From assembly GCF_019430905.1 (NCBI RefSeq), contig NZ_JAHYCA010000001.1, positions 295,095 to 359,094 of the forward strand: DNA of 64,000 nt, read 5' to 3'. The position numbers and the translations under genes are program-made. The notes under the pieces are model-generated. The model was not told the DNA's origin and searched no databases. It saw only the letters and a program-made list of their open reading frames with translations. This stretch comes from Billgrantia antri (lineage in GTDB: Bacteria > Pseudomonadota > Gammaproteobacteria > Pseudomonadales > Halomonadaceae). This document shows, piece by piece, positions 46,494-55,808 of this stretch (the stretch's first letter is position 1; each line of letters begins with the position of its first letter).

Positions 46494-47444
46494 TCACGGC
46501 ACCAGGCGTTCCATGGCAAAGTTGGCAATGGCGGTGTCCTGAACCCCGGTGCCGGTCAGGTCACACAGCGTGATGGTCGCCTCCGACACCCGAAGGTTCT
46601 CGCCCCGCTCGATCACCTGGCCCAGCTCGTATACCTTGAACGGCGGCTCGCGTCCTGCATTGGCGAAGACCTTGAGTTCGCCGTTGTGCTCGCTCTGGGC
46701 CCGGGTGTCGCAGACGAAGACGTCGGCACGGGTCAGCACCGACTCGTCGAGTTCACGCTTGTCGGGGCTGTCCGACCCCATGGCGGTGACGTGCACCCCC
46801 TCGGGCAGATCGCTGGCGTGCAGCAGCGGCTCCCGCGAAGGGGTGGCGGTAATGATGATGTCGGCCTGGGCACAGGCCGCATGCACGCTGTCGTGCAGGC
46901 TGACTGTCAGCCCGCGGCTGCGCATGCGGTCGGCGTAAGCTTCGGCACCTTCGGGACGTCGTGCCCAGACGTCCAAGGTGTCGACATCACGCACCAGACG
47001 TAGCGCCTCTACCTGTCGCTGGGCCTGTTCGCCGGCGCCGATCACCGCCACCCGCCGACTGTCCTCGCGGGAGAGATGCTTGGCGGCTATCGCCCCCGCC
47101 ACGGCGGTGCGCACCATGGTCAGGTAGCCTTCGTCGAACAGCACCGCCTCGACCCGCCCGGTCTCGGCGGAGAACAACATCATCAACCCGCTCAGACTCG
47201 GCAGGCCGCGCTTGGGGTTGTCGAAAGCCCCGCTGCTGACCTTGATCGCATAACGTTCCCAGCCCTTGATATGAGCCGTCTTGACGTCGACCTCGCTGTT
47301 GAACTCCTCCATCGACATCGACAGGATCGGCGGTTGCACCACCTCGCCGCGCCCCAGGGCGGCGAACCCCGCCTCGACCTGGCGCAGGGCGTCTTCGTCG
47401 ATACCCACCACCGCTTCGATTTCATCACGCTGATAAAGCTTCAT
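46494..47444 (-). CDS. eutC: Ectoine utilization protein EutC (ornithine cyclodeaminase family)
   Basis: This 316-aa NAD-dependent enzyme belongs to the ornithine cyclodeaminase/mu-crystallin family. The Rossmann motif is RVAVIGAGEQAQRQVEALRL (about 122-141). The EutC type is indicated by SMEEFNSEVDVKTAHIKGWERYAIKVSSG, split across residues 44-72, and the LCDLTGTGVQDTAIA C-terminal signature. EutB and EutC are encoded together in ectoine and hydroxyectoine catabolic loci. Its exact reaction is not settled. GGAGGAG precedes the start. eutB lies 59 nt upstream. Confidence 0.85.
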   Translation of the reverse strand: MKLYQRDEIEAVVGIDEDALRQVEAGFAALGRGEVVQPPILSMSMEEFNSEVDVKTAHIKGWERYAIKVSSGAFDNPKRGLPSLSGLMMLFSAETGRVEAVLFDEGYLTMVRTAVAGAIAAKHLSREDSRRVAVIGAGEQAQRQVEALRLVRDVDTLDVWARRPEGAEAYADRMRSRGLTVSLHDSVHAACAQADIIITATPSREPLLHASDLPEGVHVTAMGSDSPDKRELDESVLTRADVFVCDTRAQSEHNGELKVFANAGREPPFKVYELGQVIERGENLRVSEATITLCDLTGTGVQDTAIANFAMERLVP

Positions 47445-47503
47445 CTCTCCTCCTTGGTAGCCAGGAGCGAACCCAGGAAGCGCTGAGCCCATTGCCCTCC
47501 CTC

Positions 47504-48502
47504 TCAACGGCCGACCATGGCCCGCGCCCGGTCCAACGTCTCCAGCGCCACCCCGTTGCCTGAAAGAATCAGCGCCACCCGCTGGCCGCGCACCTCGATG
47601 CCATGCTCGGCGAGGGCTGCCAGCCCCACCGCGGCGGCACCCTCCACCAGCAGCTTCTCGTGCTCGAGGATGTCGACCATGGCCTGGGCGATGGCCTCTT
47701 CCGAGACCTGGTAGTGATCGTCCATCACCTCGCGAACCAGGCTGAACGTGCAGTGATTGTCGAGGCCGATGCCGCCCCCCAGCGAGTCGGCCAGGCTCGC
47801 GACCTCCTCCACCGCCACGGGCTGGCCGGCTTGCAGGCTCTCCCACATCGCCGCCCCGCGCGAAAGGCTCACCCCGGTGAGGCGCGTCTCGGGGCGGATC
47901 GCCTTCACCGCCGCACCGATGCCGCCGAGCAGACCGCCACCGGAGAGTCCGACGACGACCCGGTCGAGATCCGGCGCATCCTCCATCAGTTCCACGCCGA
48001 TGGTGCCCTGTCCGGCCGCTATCAAGGCATCGTCGAAGGGAGGAATCAGGGTCATGCCGCGCTCGCGAACCAGCCGTTCGACCTCGCCGAAGGCCTCGTC
48101 CTGGCTCTCGCCCACGCGCCTGGCCTCGGCACCCAGCGCCTCGATGGCCGCCACCTTGTTGGCCGGCACCAGCCGCGACAGGCAGATCGTCGCCGGCACG
48201 CCAAGTCGGGCGGCGGCATACGCCACCGCTCGGCCATGGTTGCCGGTAGAAGCAGTGACGACACCGCTGGCCAGGGCGCCGCGACCGTGACGTTCGATCA
48301 GCGCAGCGATCATGTTGGCGGCACCGCGCAGCTTGAAGGCACCGGTCGGCTGTTGGGTTTCCAGCTTGAGCAGCACCTCGGCGTCGAAGCGCTGCGAGAG
48401 TGCAGAGGAGCGAATCAGCGGAGTGCGTACCGCCTGGCCGGCGATGCGCCGCCGCGCCTGGTACACGGAGGCAAGAGAAACGCCGTGCTCGGAATGCGAC
48501 AT
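47504..48502 (-). CDS. eutB: Threonine dehydratase-like protein EutB
   Basis: This 332-aa PLP enzyme has the serine/threonine dehydratase fold: the PLP lysine in QPTGAFKLRGA (about residue 57), the phosphate-anchoring GLSGGGLLGG (about 185) and the N-terminal VRTPLIRSS. Association with eutC, the DoeD-like aminotransferase and a semialdehyde dehydrogenase points to the hydroxyectoine branch (conversion of a hydroxylated diaminobutyrate or aspartate intermediate). A classical threonine deaminase cannot be excluded, but the regulatory C-terminal domain of IlvA is absent. Confidence 0.83.
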   Translation of the reverse strand: MSHSEHGVSLASVYQARRRIAGQAVRTPLIRSSALSQRFDAEVLLKLETQQPTGAFKLRGAANMIAALIERHGRGALASGVVTASTGNHGRAVAYAAARLGVPATICLSRLVPANKVAAIEALGAEARRVGESQDEAFGEVERLVRERGMTLIPPFDDALIAAGQGTIGVELMEDAPDLDRVVVGLSGGGLLGGIGAAVKAIRPETRLTGVSLSRGAAMWESLQAGQPVAVEEVASLADSLGGGIGLDNHCTFSLVREVMDDHYQVSEEAIAQAMVDILEHEKLLVEGAAAVGLAALAEHGIEVRGQRVALILSGNGVALETLDRARAMVGR

Positions 48503-48582
48503 GGCTAGTCCGGCTCCAGAACGGATGGCATGGGATAGCGCTTTCAGCCTAGAGGAGATCGGCGGGCCGGGCCAAGACGAAA

Positions 48583-48609
48583 CAAGGCCGCGGATCGACC
48601 GCGGCCTTG
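48583..48609 (-). terminator. Intrinsic terminator after doeD
   Basis: A perfect 11-bp stem (48583-48593 with 48599-48609) with a 5-nt loop is followed on the minus strand by TTTCGTCTT. It lies 19 nt beyond the doeD stop and separates doeD from eutB. Confidence 0.75.
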
Positions 48610-48627
48610 GATTCCCTTCGGGATCGC

Positions 48628-50052
48628 TCAGCTGTACGACATGGAGGCCTTGACCACGCCCTCACGAACCAGCTCGTCGGTGACCTTGTTCACCGCGCGC
48701 TCGGCACGGGCGACGATCTCGTCGACCTCGGTGCGGGTCGCCACCAGCGGCGGCGCGAAGCCGAGGATGTCACCCTGGGGCATGGCACGGGCGATCAAGT
48801 TCTCGTCCAGCGACGCTGCGGCGATGCGCGCGCCGACCTTGTGTGCGGCGTCGAAGTGCTTGCGCTTGGCCGGGTCGACGGAGAACTCCAGCGCCGCCAG
48901 CATGCCCACGCCGCGCACGTTGCCGACGATGGGGTGGTCGCCGAAGGCGGCCTGCATCCGCTGCTGCAGATAGGCACCGGTTTCGGCGGCGTTTTGGGTC
49001 AGGCCCTCGCGCTCGATGATCGCCAGGTTGGCCAGCGCCGCGGCGCAGCCCAGGGCATGGCCGGAGTAGGTCCAGCCATGGCCGATGGGACCGTACTCGG
49101 CGGTACCCTGCTCCAGCACGCTCCAAACGCGGTCGCCGACGATCACGCCGGAGAGCGGCTGGTAGGCGCTGGTCAGGCCCTTGGCGACGGTGATCAGGTC
49201 AGGCTTGATGCCGTAGTGGTGGCTGCCGAAGTCGGCACCGATGCGACCGAAGCCGCACACCACTTCGTCGGCGATCAGCAGCACGTCGTACTTGGCCAGC
49301 ACCGCCTGGATCGCTTCCCAGTAGCCTTCCGGCGGCGGCACGATGCCGCCGGTGCCGAGCACCGGCTCACCGATGAAGGCGGCCACGGTGTCGGGGCCTT
49401 CGGCCAGGATCATCTCCTCCAGCTTCTGCGCGCAGAACCGGGAGAACTCGCGCTCGCTCATGCCCTCCTGCTCGGCGGCGCGGTGGTAGTAGTACGGCGC
49501 CTCGGTGTGCAGGATGCCGGCCAGCGGCAGGTCGAACTGGTCGTGGAACGCCTTGAGGCCGGTCAGCGAACCGGTGGCCAGGCCCGAGCCATGATAGCCG
49601 CGCTGACGCGAGATGACCTTCTTCTTCTGCGGGCGACCCAGCACGTTGTTGTAGTAGCGCACGATCTTGAGCTGGGTCTCGTTGGCATCGCTGCCGCCCA
49701 GGCCGTAGTAGACCTTGGACATGCCGGGGCCGGCGAGCTCGATGATCTTCTCGGACAGCGCGATCTGCGGTTCGTTGGAGTGGCCCACGTAGGTGTGGTA
49801 GTAGGAGAGCTCCAGCGCCTGCTGGTAGATCGCCTCGGCTACCTCGGTGCGGCCGTAGCCGATGTTGACGCAGTACAGCCCGGCGAAGCCGTCGATGAAC
49901 TCGCGGCCGTCCTTGTCGACGATATGGATGCCCTTGCCGCCGGTGATCACCCGGCCCGGCGCGTCGCCGTGGGCGAAGTCACGCAGGTGGGTGGAGGCGT
50001 GGAAGGTGACCTTGCGGTCGCGCTCGATCAGATCGCGGTGCTGCTGGCTCAT
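48628..50052 (-). CDS. doeD: Class III aminotransferase (probable diaminobutyrate transaminase DoeD)
   Basis: This 474-aa fold-type I PLP enzyme has the class III signature LLIADEVVCGFGRIGADFGSHHYGIKPDLITVAKGLTSAY, split around residue 265-303, with the PLP lysine in VAKGLTS. The N-terminal DFAHGDAPGRVITGGKG is typical of the DoeD/SpuC-like omega-aminotransferase group. By context with eutB, eutC and the aldehyde dehydrogenase it probably converts 2,4-diaminobutyrate to aspartate semialdehyde in ectoine breakdown. A putrescine- or beta-alanine-pyruvate transaminase is the alternative. An intrinsic terminator follows. Confidence 0.75.
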   Translation of the reverse strand: MSQQHRDLIERDRKVTFHASTHLRDFAHGDAPGRVITGGKGIHIVDKDGREFIDGFAGLYCVNIGYGRTEVAEAIYQQALELSYYHTYVGHSNEPQIALSEKIIELAGPGMSKVYYGLGGSDANETQLKIVRYYNNVLGRPQKKKVISRQRGYHGSGLATGSLTGLKAFHDQFDLPLAGILHTEAPYYYHRAAEQEGMSEREFSRFCAQKLEEMILAEGPDTVAAFIGEPVLGTGGIVPPPEGYWEAIQAVLAKYDVLLIADEVVCGFGRIGADFGSHHYGIKPDLITVAKGLTSAYQPLSGVIVGDRVWSVLEQGTAEYGPIGHGWTYSGHALGCAAALANLAIIEREGLTQNAAETGAYLQQRMQAAFGDHPIVGNVRGVGMLAALEFSVDPAKRKHFDAAHKVGARIAAASLDENLIARAMPQGDILGFAPPLVATRTEVDEIVARAERAVNKVTDELVREGVVKASMSYS

Positions 50053-50133
50053 TTCGTTCTCTCTTCTCGTAGGCTCTCCGGCTTCCGGCCGGGGAGGATG
50101 TTCAATTGATGACTACTAATCATGAGGGCTCTG

Positions 50134-50238
50134 CGAGCGAAGGCCAGACAAGGCGGATCTTGACGAGAACAGCGGAGTTTACGTTCTGTAAATGAGCATG
50201 TTCGAATCAAGATCCAACGCCGTCTGGCCGAGCGCAGC
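50134..50238. repeat. Dispersed imperfect-palindromic repeat, copy 2
   Basis: It shares with the copy at 9654-9756 the blocks GAGCGAAGG-CAGACAAGGC, GGAGTTTACG and TGTAAATGAG, and ends GAGCGCAGC. Its ends form an imperfect inverted repeat (GCCAGAC near 50142 with GTCTGGC near 50222; GATCTTGA near 50156 with TCAAGATC near 50207). It lies between doeD and the dehydrogenase gene. Confidence 0.75.
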
Positions 50239-50242
50239 AAGC

Positions 50243-51742
50243 TCAACTACCAGAAACGGAGCCCAGGGCGCCGAGACAGTAATACTTAGTCTCGAGATAC
50301 TCATCGATCCCGGTGATGCCGCCCTCGCGGCCCAATCCCGACTGCTTGACGCCGCCGAAGGGCACCGGCGGGCCGGTCATCTTCACCGAGTTGACGCTGA
50401 CCATGCCGTACTCCAGCGCCCGCAGCAGCTTCCAGATGCGGCGGATGTCGTGGGTGTAGACATAGGCCGCCAGGCCGTACTCGGTGTCGTTGGCCATGGC
50501 GATGACTTCTTCGTCGTCGCGGTAGGCGGTCACGCCGGCCACCGGGGCGAAGTTCTCCTCGCGCCACACTTTCATCTCAGGCGTCACGCCGGTGAGCAGC
50601 GTGGGCATGAAGAAGTTGTCACCCGGTGCCAGGGTCTGGTCGCCGGCCACCAGCGTGGCACCGCGGGAGATGGCGTCGTCTACGATGGCCGCCGCCTTGT
50701 CTACCGCCTGGCGATGGATCAGCGGCCCCAGGTCGACCTCGCCCTGCATGCCGTTGCCCACGGTCAGCGCCGCCATGCGCTCGGCGAAGTGCGCGACGAA
50801 CTCATCGTGGATCGACTCGTGCACCAGGATGCGGTTGGCTGCCAGGCAGTCCTGACCCGCGGTCTGGAACTTGGCCGCCACCGCGGCGAAGGCCGCCTCC
50901 CTGGGGTCCATGTCGGGGCCGACGATGAACGGGGCGTTGCCGCCGAGCTCCAGCGACACACGCTTCACCGTCTGGGCGCTCTGCTCGAGCAGCAGCCTGC
51001 CGACCCGAGTGGAACCGGTGAAGGATAGCGCCTTGATGCGCTCCTCGGCACACAGAATTTTCGAAACCTCGGCGGGTTCGCCCAGCACCACGGAGAACAC
51101 CCCGGCGGGAATGCCGGCGCGCTCGGCCAGTTCGGCCAGCGCCAGCGCCGAGAACGGCGTCTCGCCGGCCGGCTTGACGATCACCGGGCAGCCGGCGGCC
51201 AGGGCGGCGGCGGCCTTGCGGGTGATCATTGCCAGCGGGAAGTTCCACGGGGTGATCAGCGCGGCGATGCCCACCGGCTCCTTGAGCGTGCCCAGCGCGG
51301 CGTTGGGGATGTGGCTGGGAATGGTCTCTCCAAAGGTGCGCTTGCCCTCCTCGGCGAACCAGCGCACAAAGCTGGCACCGTACTCCACCTCGCCGCGGGC
51401 GTCGGGCAGCGGCTTGCCCTGCTCCAGGGTCATGATGGTGGCGAGGTCTTCACGGTTGGCCTGCAGCAGGTCGTGCCAGGCCAGCAGGCGTTCGGCTCGC
51501 TCGTCGGCACGCAATGCGCGCCACTGAGCGAAGGCCGCATCGGCGGCGTCCACCGCCTCGCGGATCTGGTGCGCCTCGAGCCAGGGTATGTAGCCGATGA
51601 CCTCGCCGGTGGCGGGATCGAAGACCGTCTCCTCACGGCCGCCGTCGCCGTGGGTCCACTTGCCGTTCACATAGGCGTGCTGACGAAACAGACGCGGATC
51701 GTCGAGCATGGTGGACAGTGTATTGGTCAGCTTCATGTTCAT
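50243..51742 (-). CDS. Aldehyde dehydrogenase, succinate/aspartate-semialdehyde type
   Basis: This 499-aa NAD(P)-dependent enzyme has the ALDH signatures: TPWNFPLAMITRKAAAALAAGC (cofactor site, about 168-189), FTGSTRVGRLL, general-base Glu in SLELGGNAPFI (about 268) and catalytic cysteine in FQTAGQDCLAANR (about 302). It is of the GabD/SSADH group. With doeD and eutBC nearby it probably acts as DoeC, oxidising aspartate semialdehyde to aspartate, but succinate semialdehyde is equally compatible with the sequence. A dispersed repeat separates it from doeD. Confidence 0.82.
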   Translation of the reverse strand: MNMKLTNTLSTMLDDPRLFRQHAYVNGKWTHGDGGREETVFDPATGEVIGYIPWLEAHQIREAVDAADAAFAQWRALRADERAERLLAWHDLLQANREDLATIMTLEQGKPLPDARGEVEYGASFVRWFAEEGKRTFGETIPSHIPNAALGTLKEPVGIAALITPWNFPLAMITRKAAAALAAGCPVIVKPAGETPFSALALAELAERAGIPAGVFSVVLGEPAEVSKILCAEERIKALSFTGSTRVGRLLLEQSAQTVKRVSLELGGNAPFIVGPDMDPREAAFAAVAAKFQTAGQDCLAANRILVHESIHDEFVAHFAERMAALTVGNGMQGEVDLGPLIHRQAVDKAAAIVDDAISRGATLVAGDQTLAPGDNFFMPTLLTGVTPEMKVWREENFAPVAGVTAYRDDEEVIAMANDTEYGLAAYVYTHDIRRIWKLLRALEYGMVSVNSVKMTGPPVPFGGVKQSGLGREGGITGIDEYLETKYYCLGALGSVSGS

Positions 51743-51934
51743 GCGGCACCTCCCCTGATCTCGGCTCCCTCATCGACGGCGCCGAGCGTGGCAAAAACGA
51801 GTGAGCAGCCCGTGGCTGCTCGATGGGTACAGGGTAAGGGCAAAACCAGGGCGGGACTTTTCGTTAGCCCACGGGACGTATGCGCTTTTTTTTGTCCTCC
51901 ATGGGTAAGTTGCGTTTTTTTCTGTGCACGGCGC

Positions 51935-54739
51935 TCACGTCTCTGGCGGTGCTGCCAGGGCCTCCTCGGTGAATACGATCAGGCCCAGTTCGGGCCGGTA
52001 ACCATGGATCTCCTTGACGTCGAGCGCCTGCAGGAAATGCAGGATCTCCTCGCTGATCACTTGCCCCGGCACCAGCACCGGGAAGCCCGGCGGATAGGGA
52101 ATCACGAAGCTCGCCGAGACCACGTCACGGCCGGCACGCATCTCGGCCTGGAGTTCGCCGTTGTCGAAGCGCAGGTACTCGGTGTTCTCCTCGTCGTAGC
52201 TTAGGAAGTAGGCGCGGCGAATGTCGCCCTCGGGCGTCTCGCTGCACTGGCGGAAGGCGTCGTGGAAGCGACTGAAGTCGGGCAGCGGTGGCAATTCACG
52301 AGTCAGCGAATGAACCCGGCGCTCGATGATCTTGCGCTCGGGGCGGCTGCTCTCCTCCCAGCGGTACTCGAACTCCTTGGCCAGCTTGATCAGCACGTCG
52401 AGCAGATAGGCAATGGAACCTCGGGTGGTACCGATGTTGGTCATGAACAGCACGGTATTGCGCGAGGTCTTGTTGATCTGGATGCCGTACTTGTTCATCA
52501 GGTACTCGTTCTTGAACGCATCGCCATCCACGCCGGTATTGCCGATGGCGATGGTCACCCGGGTGGGATCGACCACGAACTCGTCCCGTGCCCAGGCCTC
52601 CTCCATCTGGTTCCAGCCGGTTACCGGGTCGTAGTAGGACTCGACTCCCGACTCGCGGTACTCGGCGGGCACCATGTCGATGTTCTTGAGCACGCGGAAG
52701 TACTTCTGCAGCAGCGGATGGGTGTAGAGCTGTTCGCGCAGCGACAGCGCCGCCTCCACCTGGGCGTGGACCAGCTCGAACCCTTCCATCTCGGCCTGCA
52801 TGCGCCCCACGTCCAGCGAGGCGAGGATCTGGTAGTTGGGCGAGGTCGAGGTGTGGGTCATGTAGGCCTCGTGGAACGGGGCCTCGACGCGCTGGCGGAA
52901 CTCCTGGTCGTAGACGTGGATCATCGAGCCCTGACGCAGCGAGGTCAGGGTCTTGTGGGTGGAGTGGGTGGCATAGGTGCGAATACGCACCGTATCCGGG
53001 TCGGGCAGCAGCCGCTGTTCGAGCCAGGTAGCATCGTCATCGGGGTCGAGCGCGTCGAATGCCTCCTTCCACGCCGCATACTCCTCGCGGTAGGCCTCGC
53101 TACGGTAGCGGTCGCGCAGGGTGCGGGCAGCATGCATGGCGGTGCGCGGTCGGTAGGTGGGGTTGAAGGTGGCGAAGGCGAACCACGCCTCGTCCCACAG
53201 GAACACCAGGTCGGGCTTGATCGCCAGGCACTCCTCCATCATCCGGCGCACGTTGTAGACCACGCCGTCGAAGGTGCAATTGGTCAGCAGCAGCATCTTG
53301 ACCCGGTCGAGTTCGCCTGCACGCTTGTAGGCGAGCAAAGTCTTCTTGATTTCGCGCAGCGGCACCGCGCCATACATGGAGTAGTCGTTGAGCGGATAGG
53401 AATCCAAATAGTTGACGTGGGCGCCGGCCAGTACCATGCCGTAGTGGTGCGACTTGTGGCAGTCGCGGTCGATCAGCACGATGTCGCGCGGCTTGATCAG
53501 CGCCTGCACCACGATCTTGTTGGCAGTGGACGTGCCGTTGGTGACGAAGTAGCTCTGGCGCGCGCCGAAGGCCCGGGCGGCGTACTCCTGGGCCTTCTTG
53601 ATCGGTCCATAGGGCTGCAGCAGCGAGTCGAGCCCACCGGAGGTCGCCGAGGTCTCGGCGAGGAAGATGTTGATGCCGTAGAAGTCGATCATGTGGCCCG
53701 CCCAGTGCGAGCGGGTTACCGACTTGCCCCGCGAGATGGGCATCGCATGGAATACCCCGGTGGGCTTCTTGCTGTATTCGCGCAGGGCATCGAAGAACGG
53801 CGTGCGGTAGCGGCTGTCGATGGCCCGCAGGATGGTGTGATGCTGCTCGATGTAGTCGGTTTCGCGGTAGAAGATGCGGTTGAAGTGGCGAATGTCGCGA
53901 CTCGCCGTGGCCTCCACGTCGCCGCTGGTGACCAGGAACTGGTCGATCTCGGGGCGCAGTTCATGGATCATCGAACTGAGCAGAATGCTGCGCTCCGCCT
54001 CCGACTGGTGCTCCAGCTCCTGCTCCGAGAGTCCCTCCAGGTAATTGCGCAGGGCGCTGAGGTTGTACTTGGACTTGTAGGGAAACTCGTAGCGGATCAA
54101 GCAGGCCTGGATGTTGGGATTGACCAGCACCGCGATCAGCGCGTCCTCGAAGCTGCGCACCGTGACCACGTCGTAGACGAAGCGGTCCTCCGGCCGGCGC
54201 AGGCTGTGGAACGCCTCGCGCACCACCTCCTCTTCCTGGGCCGAGAGGTTGTCGACTATCAGCAGCTCGAAGTAGGGCTGCGCCGAACTGTTGGAGGCCG
54301 GGTGGCCGTGGCGCAGCTGCGCCAGAGCGTCGAGGGTCTCGAGATCCTCGGCGTCGGCATCGGTCTCGCTGAGATCGACGTGACGCCGCCGGTAGGATTC
54401 ACTGATCAGCGCCCGCACCAGGCGCTTGACCACCTTCTCCAGCAGCACGTACTCCTCGCGGTCGAACAGCGACCAGAGATGGCGAAAGTCCTCCTTGGAG
54501 GGAAAGGCATGATAATCCTCGATGATCTCGAGCCGCGTCAGCTTGACGTCGATCGCCTTGACCAGGTTGCGCACACGGCTCTCGTCGCTGAGCCGCACCA
54601 GTTGCCCCAGGTCGCGCTTCAGCGCGTTCCAGGTATCGGCGCGAAGCTGGGAGATCTTGTGATAGAAGCCCAGCGCAGTATAGGGCGTTTCGGTATGGCT
54701 GCTCTCGTGCATGGCGACACCCCTTCTATCGTTGTTCAT
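51935..54739 (-). CDS. Orn/Lys/Arg decarboxylase family protein
   Basis: This 934-aa PLP enzyme has a long N-terminal domain (about 1-330, including a receiver-like wing domain around 150-260), the aspartate aminotransferase-fold core with the PLP lysine in YATHSTHKTLTSLRQGSM (about 580), and the C-terminal domain of the ornithine/lysine/arginine decarboxylase major class. It makes a diamine such as cadaverine, putrescine or agmatine. It is larger than the 710-760 aa biosynthetic and inducible Escherichia coli enzymes because of the extended N-terminus. It ends the cluster that starts at 58289. Met at 54712 is an alternative start. Confidence 0.88.
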   Translation of the reverse strand: MNNDRRGVAMHESSHTETPYTALGFYHKISQLRADTWNALKRDLGQLVRLSDESRVRNLVKAIDVKLTRLEIIEDYHAFPSKEDFRHLWSLFDREEYVLLEKVVKRLVRALISESYRRRHVDLSETDADAEDLETLDALAQLRHGHPASNSSAQPYFELLIVDNLSAQEEEVVREAFHSLRRPEDRFVYDVVTVRSFEDALIAVLVNPNIQACLIRYEFPYKSKYNLSALRNYLEGLSEQELEHQSEAERSILLSSMIHELRPEIDQFLVTSGDVEATASRDIRHFNRIFYRETDYIEQHHTILRAIDSRYRTPFFDALREYSKKPTGVFHAMPISRGKSVTRSHWAGHMIDFYGINIFLAETSATSGGLDSLLQPYGPIKKAQEYAARAFGARQSYFVTNGTSTANKIVVQALIKPRDIVLIDRDCHKSHHYGMVLAGAHVNYLDSYPLNDYSMYGAVPLREIKKTLLAYKRAGELDRVKMLLLTNCTFDGVVYNVRRMMEECLAIKPDLVFLWDEAWFAFATFNPTYRPRTAMHAARTLRDRYRSEAYREEYAAWKEAFDALDPDDDATWLEQRLLPDPDTVRIRTYATHSTHKTLTSLRQGSMIHVYDQEFRQRVEAPFHEAYMTHTSTSPNYQILASLDVGRMQAEMEGFELVHAQVEAALSLREQLYTHPLLQKYFRVLKNIDMVPAEYRESGVESYYDPVTGWNQMEEAWARDEFVVDPTRVTIAIGNTGVDGDAFKNEYLMNKYGIQINKTSRNTVLFMTNIGTTRGSIAYLLDVLIKLAKEFEYRWEESSRPERKIIERRVHSLTRELPPLPDFSRFHDAFRQCSETPEGDIRRAYFLSYDEENTEYLRFDNGELQAEMRAGRDVVSASFVIPYPPGFPVLVPGQVISEEILHFLQALDVKEIHGYRPELGLIVFTEEALAAPPET

Positions 54740-54779
54740 TGTCGTTCTTCCAGCGTCGGCTCGCGGCCGCCCACACCGG

Positions 54780-55808
54780 CTATCTGGGGCCGTAACGAAC
54801 CCTCAGTTGCCTTTCGGGGAAGTGCTCGAAGGACAGGTCGAGGGTCTCGCCCGGCCAGCGATAGCTCACCCGTCCCGTCACCGGCCAGTAGGCCGCGGTA
54901 TAGATGGTCCCCAGCCCTCGCGTATAGTCGCGGCGGAACAGCGGGGGTGCGGCAAAAGCCTCGAGCAGGCGCGCCTCGGTGGTGGCCTCGTCATCCACCA
55001 GGATTGATAGCTGGCGCTCGCGGATCAGGGTCTCCGAAGCCAGTGCGTGGGCGTACCACTCGATCCTCTTCTGATGGTTGGTGGCCACCGGCACCCGGCG
55101 GATGCTGGCCCGACGATCGGGGGCGATCATCGCCGTGACGTAGCGCCCTGCGGCGTCGGTCAGGGTGATGTTGTAGGCCATGTGGGTGGGCACACGGGCC
55201 AGCACCTCGGCGGCATGGGGTACGTCATCGCAGAACTCCAGCAGGTAGCGCAGGATGATGGGGGCGCCGAAGCCTTCGCCTACCGCCTTGCGCCCGCCGA
55301 AGGCCAGCGATACGGCGAGGCCATGCTCGTTCATGCCGTCCAGCACCCCCCACAGGCAATCAGTCATGGCGATCACGCCGCGCCCGTTCCAGCGGGTATG
55401 CAGGACGGTGCCCTCGCACAGTTCCGGCGGGTAGTCGTAGTTGCGTGCCAGCAGGGGCGCGCCGGGACGTGCCAGTACCGCCTGGGAACAGCCGGTGATG
55501 TAGGGCGGCGGCTGGTAGAGGCTGAGAAAGCGCGCCGCCAGGTCGCCCCCGCCGGCCAGTTCGCAAAGAGCCCGGTAAGTCTCGAGCAACTCCGGCATGT
55601 GCCGGCGCAGGGCGTTGTAGCAGCTCAGGTAAGCCGGCCGTTCACGCTCGCCCTCGGCCAGGTACCATGCCTCGTAGGCCGGCCAGTGGTAGTCGAACAG
55701 CGACTGCCACTTGGGCCCCGGCAACGCCTCCTGCAGGGTACGGAATACCAGCGTTTTCTCCATTTCCACCTGCCGCGCCTCGTAATGCCCTGCTACCCCG
55801 ATGTTCAC
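54780..55808 (-). CDS. C45-type Ntn-hydrolase (acyltransferase-like)
   Basis: This 342-aa protein resembles the C45 (acyl-CoA:6-aminopenicillanate acyltransferase) peptidase family. The nucleophile region is YITGCSQAVLARPGAPLLARNYDY (about 100-123), where the cysteine would become the N-terminal residue after self-cleavage, and the following NEHGLAVSLAFGG (about 160) is typical. Members hydrolyse or transfer acyl/amide groups. The start is a GTG at 55808 overlapping the ATP-grasp stop (GTGA). The cluster context suggests formation or release of an amide conjugate of a diamine. Confidence 0.78.
   Translation of the reverse strand: MNIGVAGHYEARQVEMEKTLVFRTLQEALPGPKWQSLFDYHWPAYEAWYLAEGERERPAYLSCYNALRRHMPELLETYRALCELAGGGDLAARFLSLYQPPPYITGCSQAVLARPGAPLLARNYDYPPELCEGTVLHTRWNGRGVIAMTDCLWGVLDGMNEHGLAVSLAFGGRKAVGEGFGAPIILRYLLEFCDDVPHAAEVLARVPTHMAYNITLTDAAGRYVTAMIAPDRRASIRRVPVATNHQKRIEWYAHALASETLIRERQLSILVDDEATTEARLLEAFAAPPLFRRDYTRGLGTIYTAAYWPVTGRVSYRWPGETLDLSFEHFPERQLRVRYGPR

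Noticed and set aside
51780..51934. T-rich runs upstream of the aldehyde dehydrogenase gene as a terminator
   Set aside because: The runs are on the plus strand, where no gene ends, and no stem precedes them.
52262..55138. Very long plus-strand frame opposite the decarboxylase and C45 genes
   Set aside because: It is a high-GC shadow: it runs antisense to proteins with clear catalytic motifs and gives a compositionally biased, unrecognisable product.
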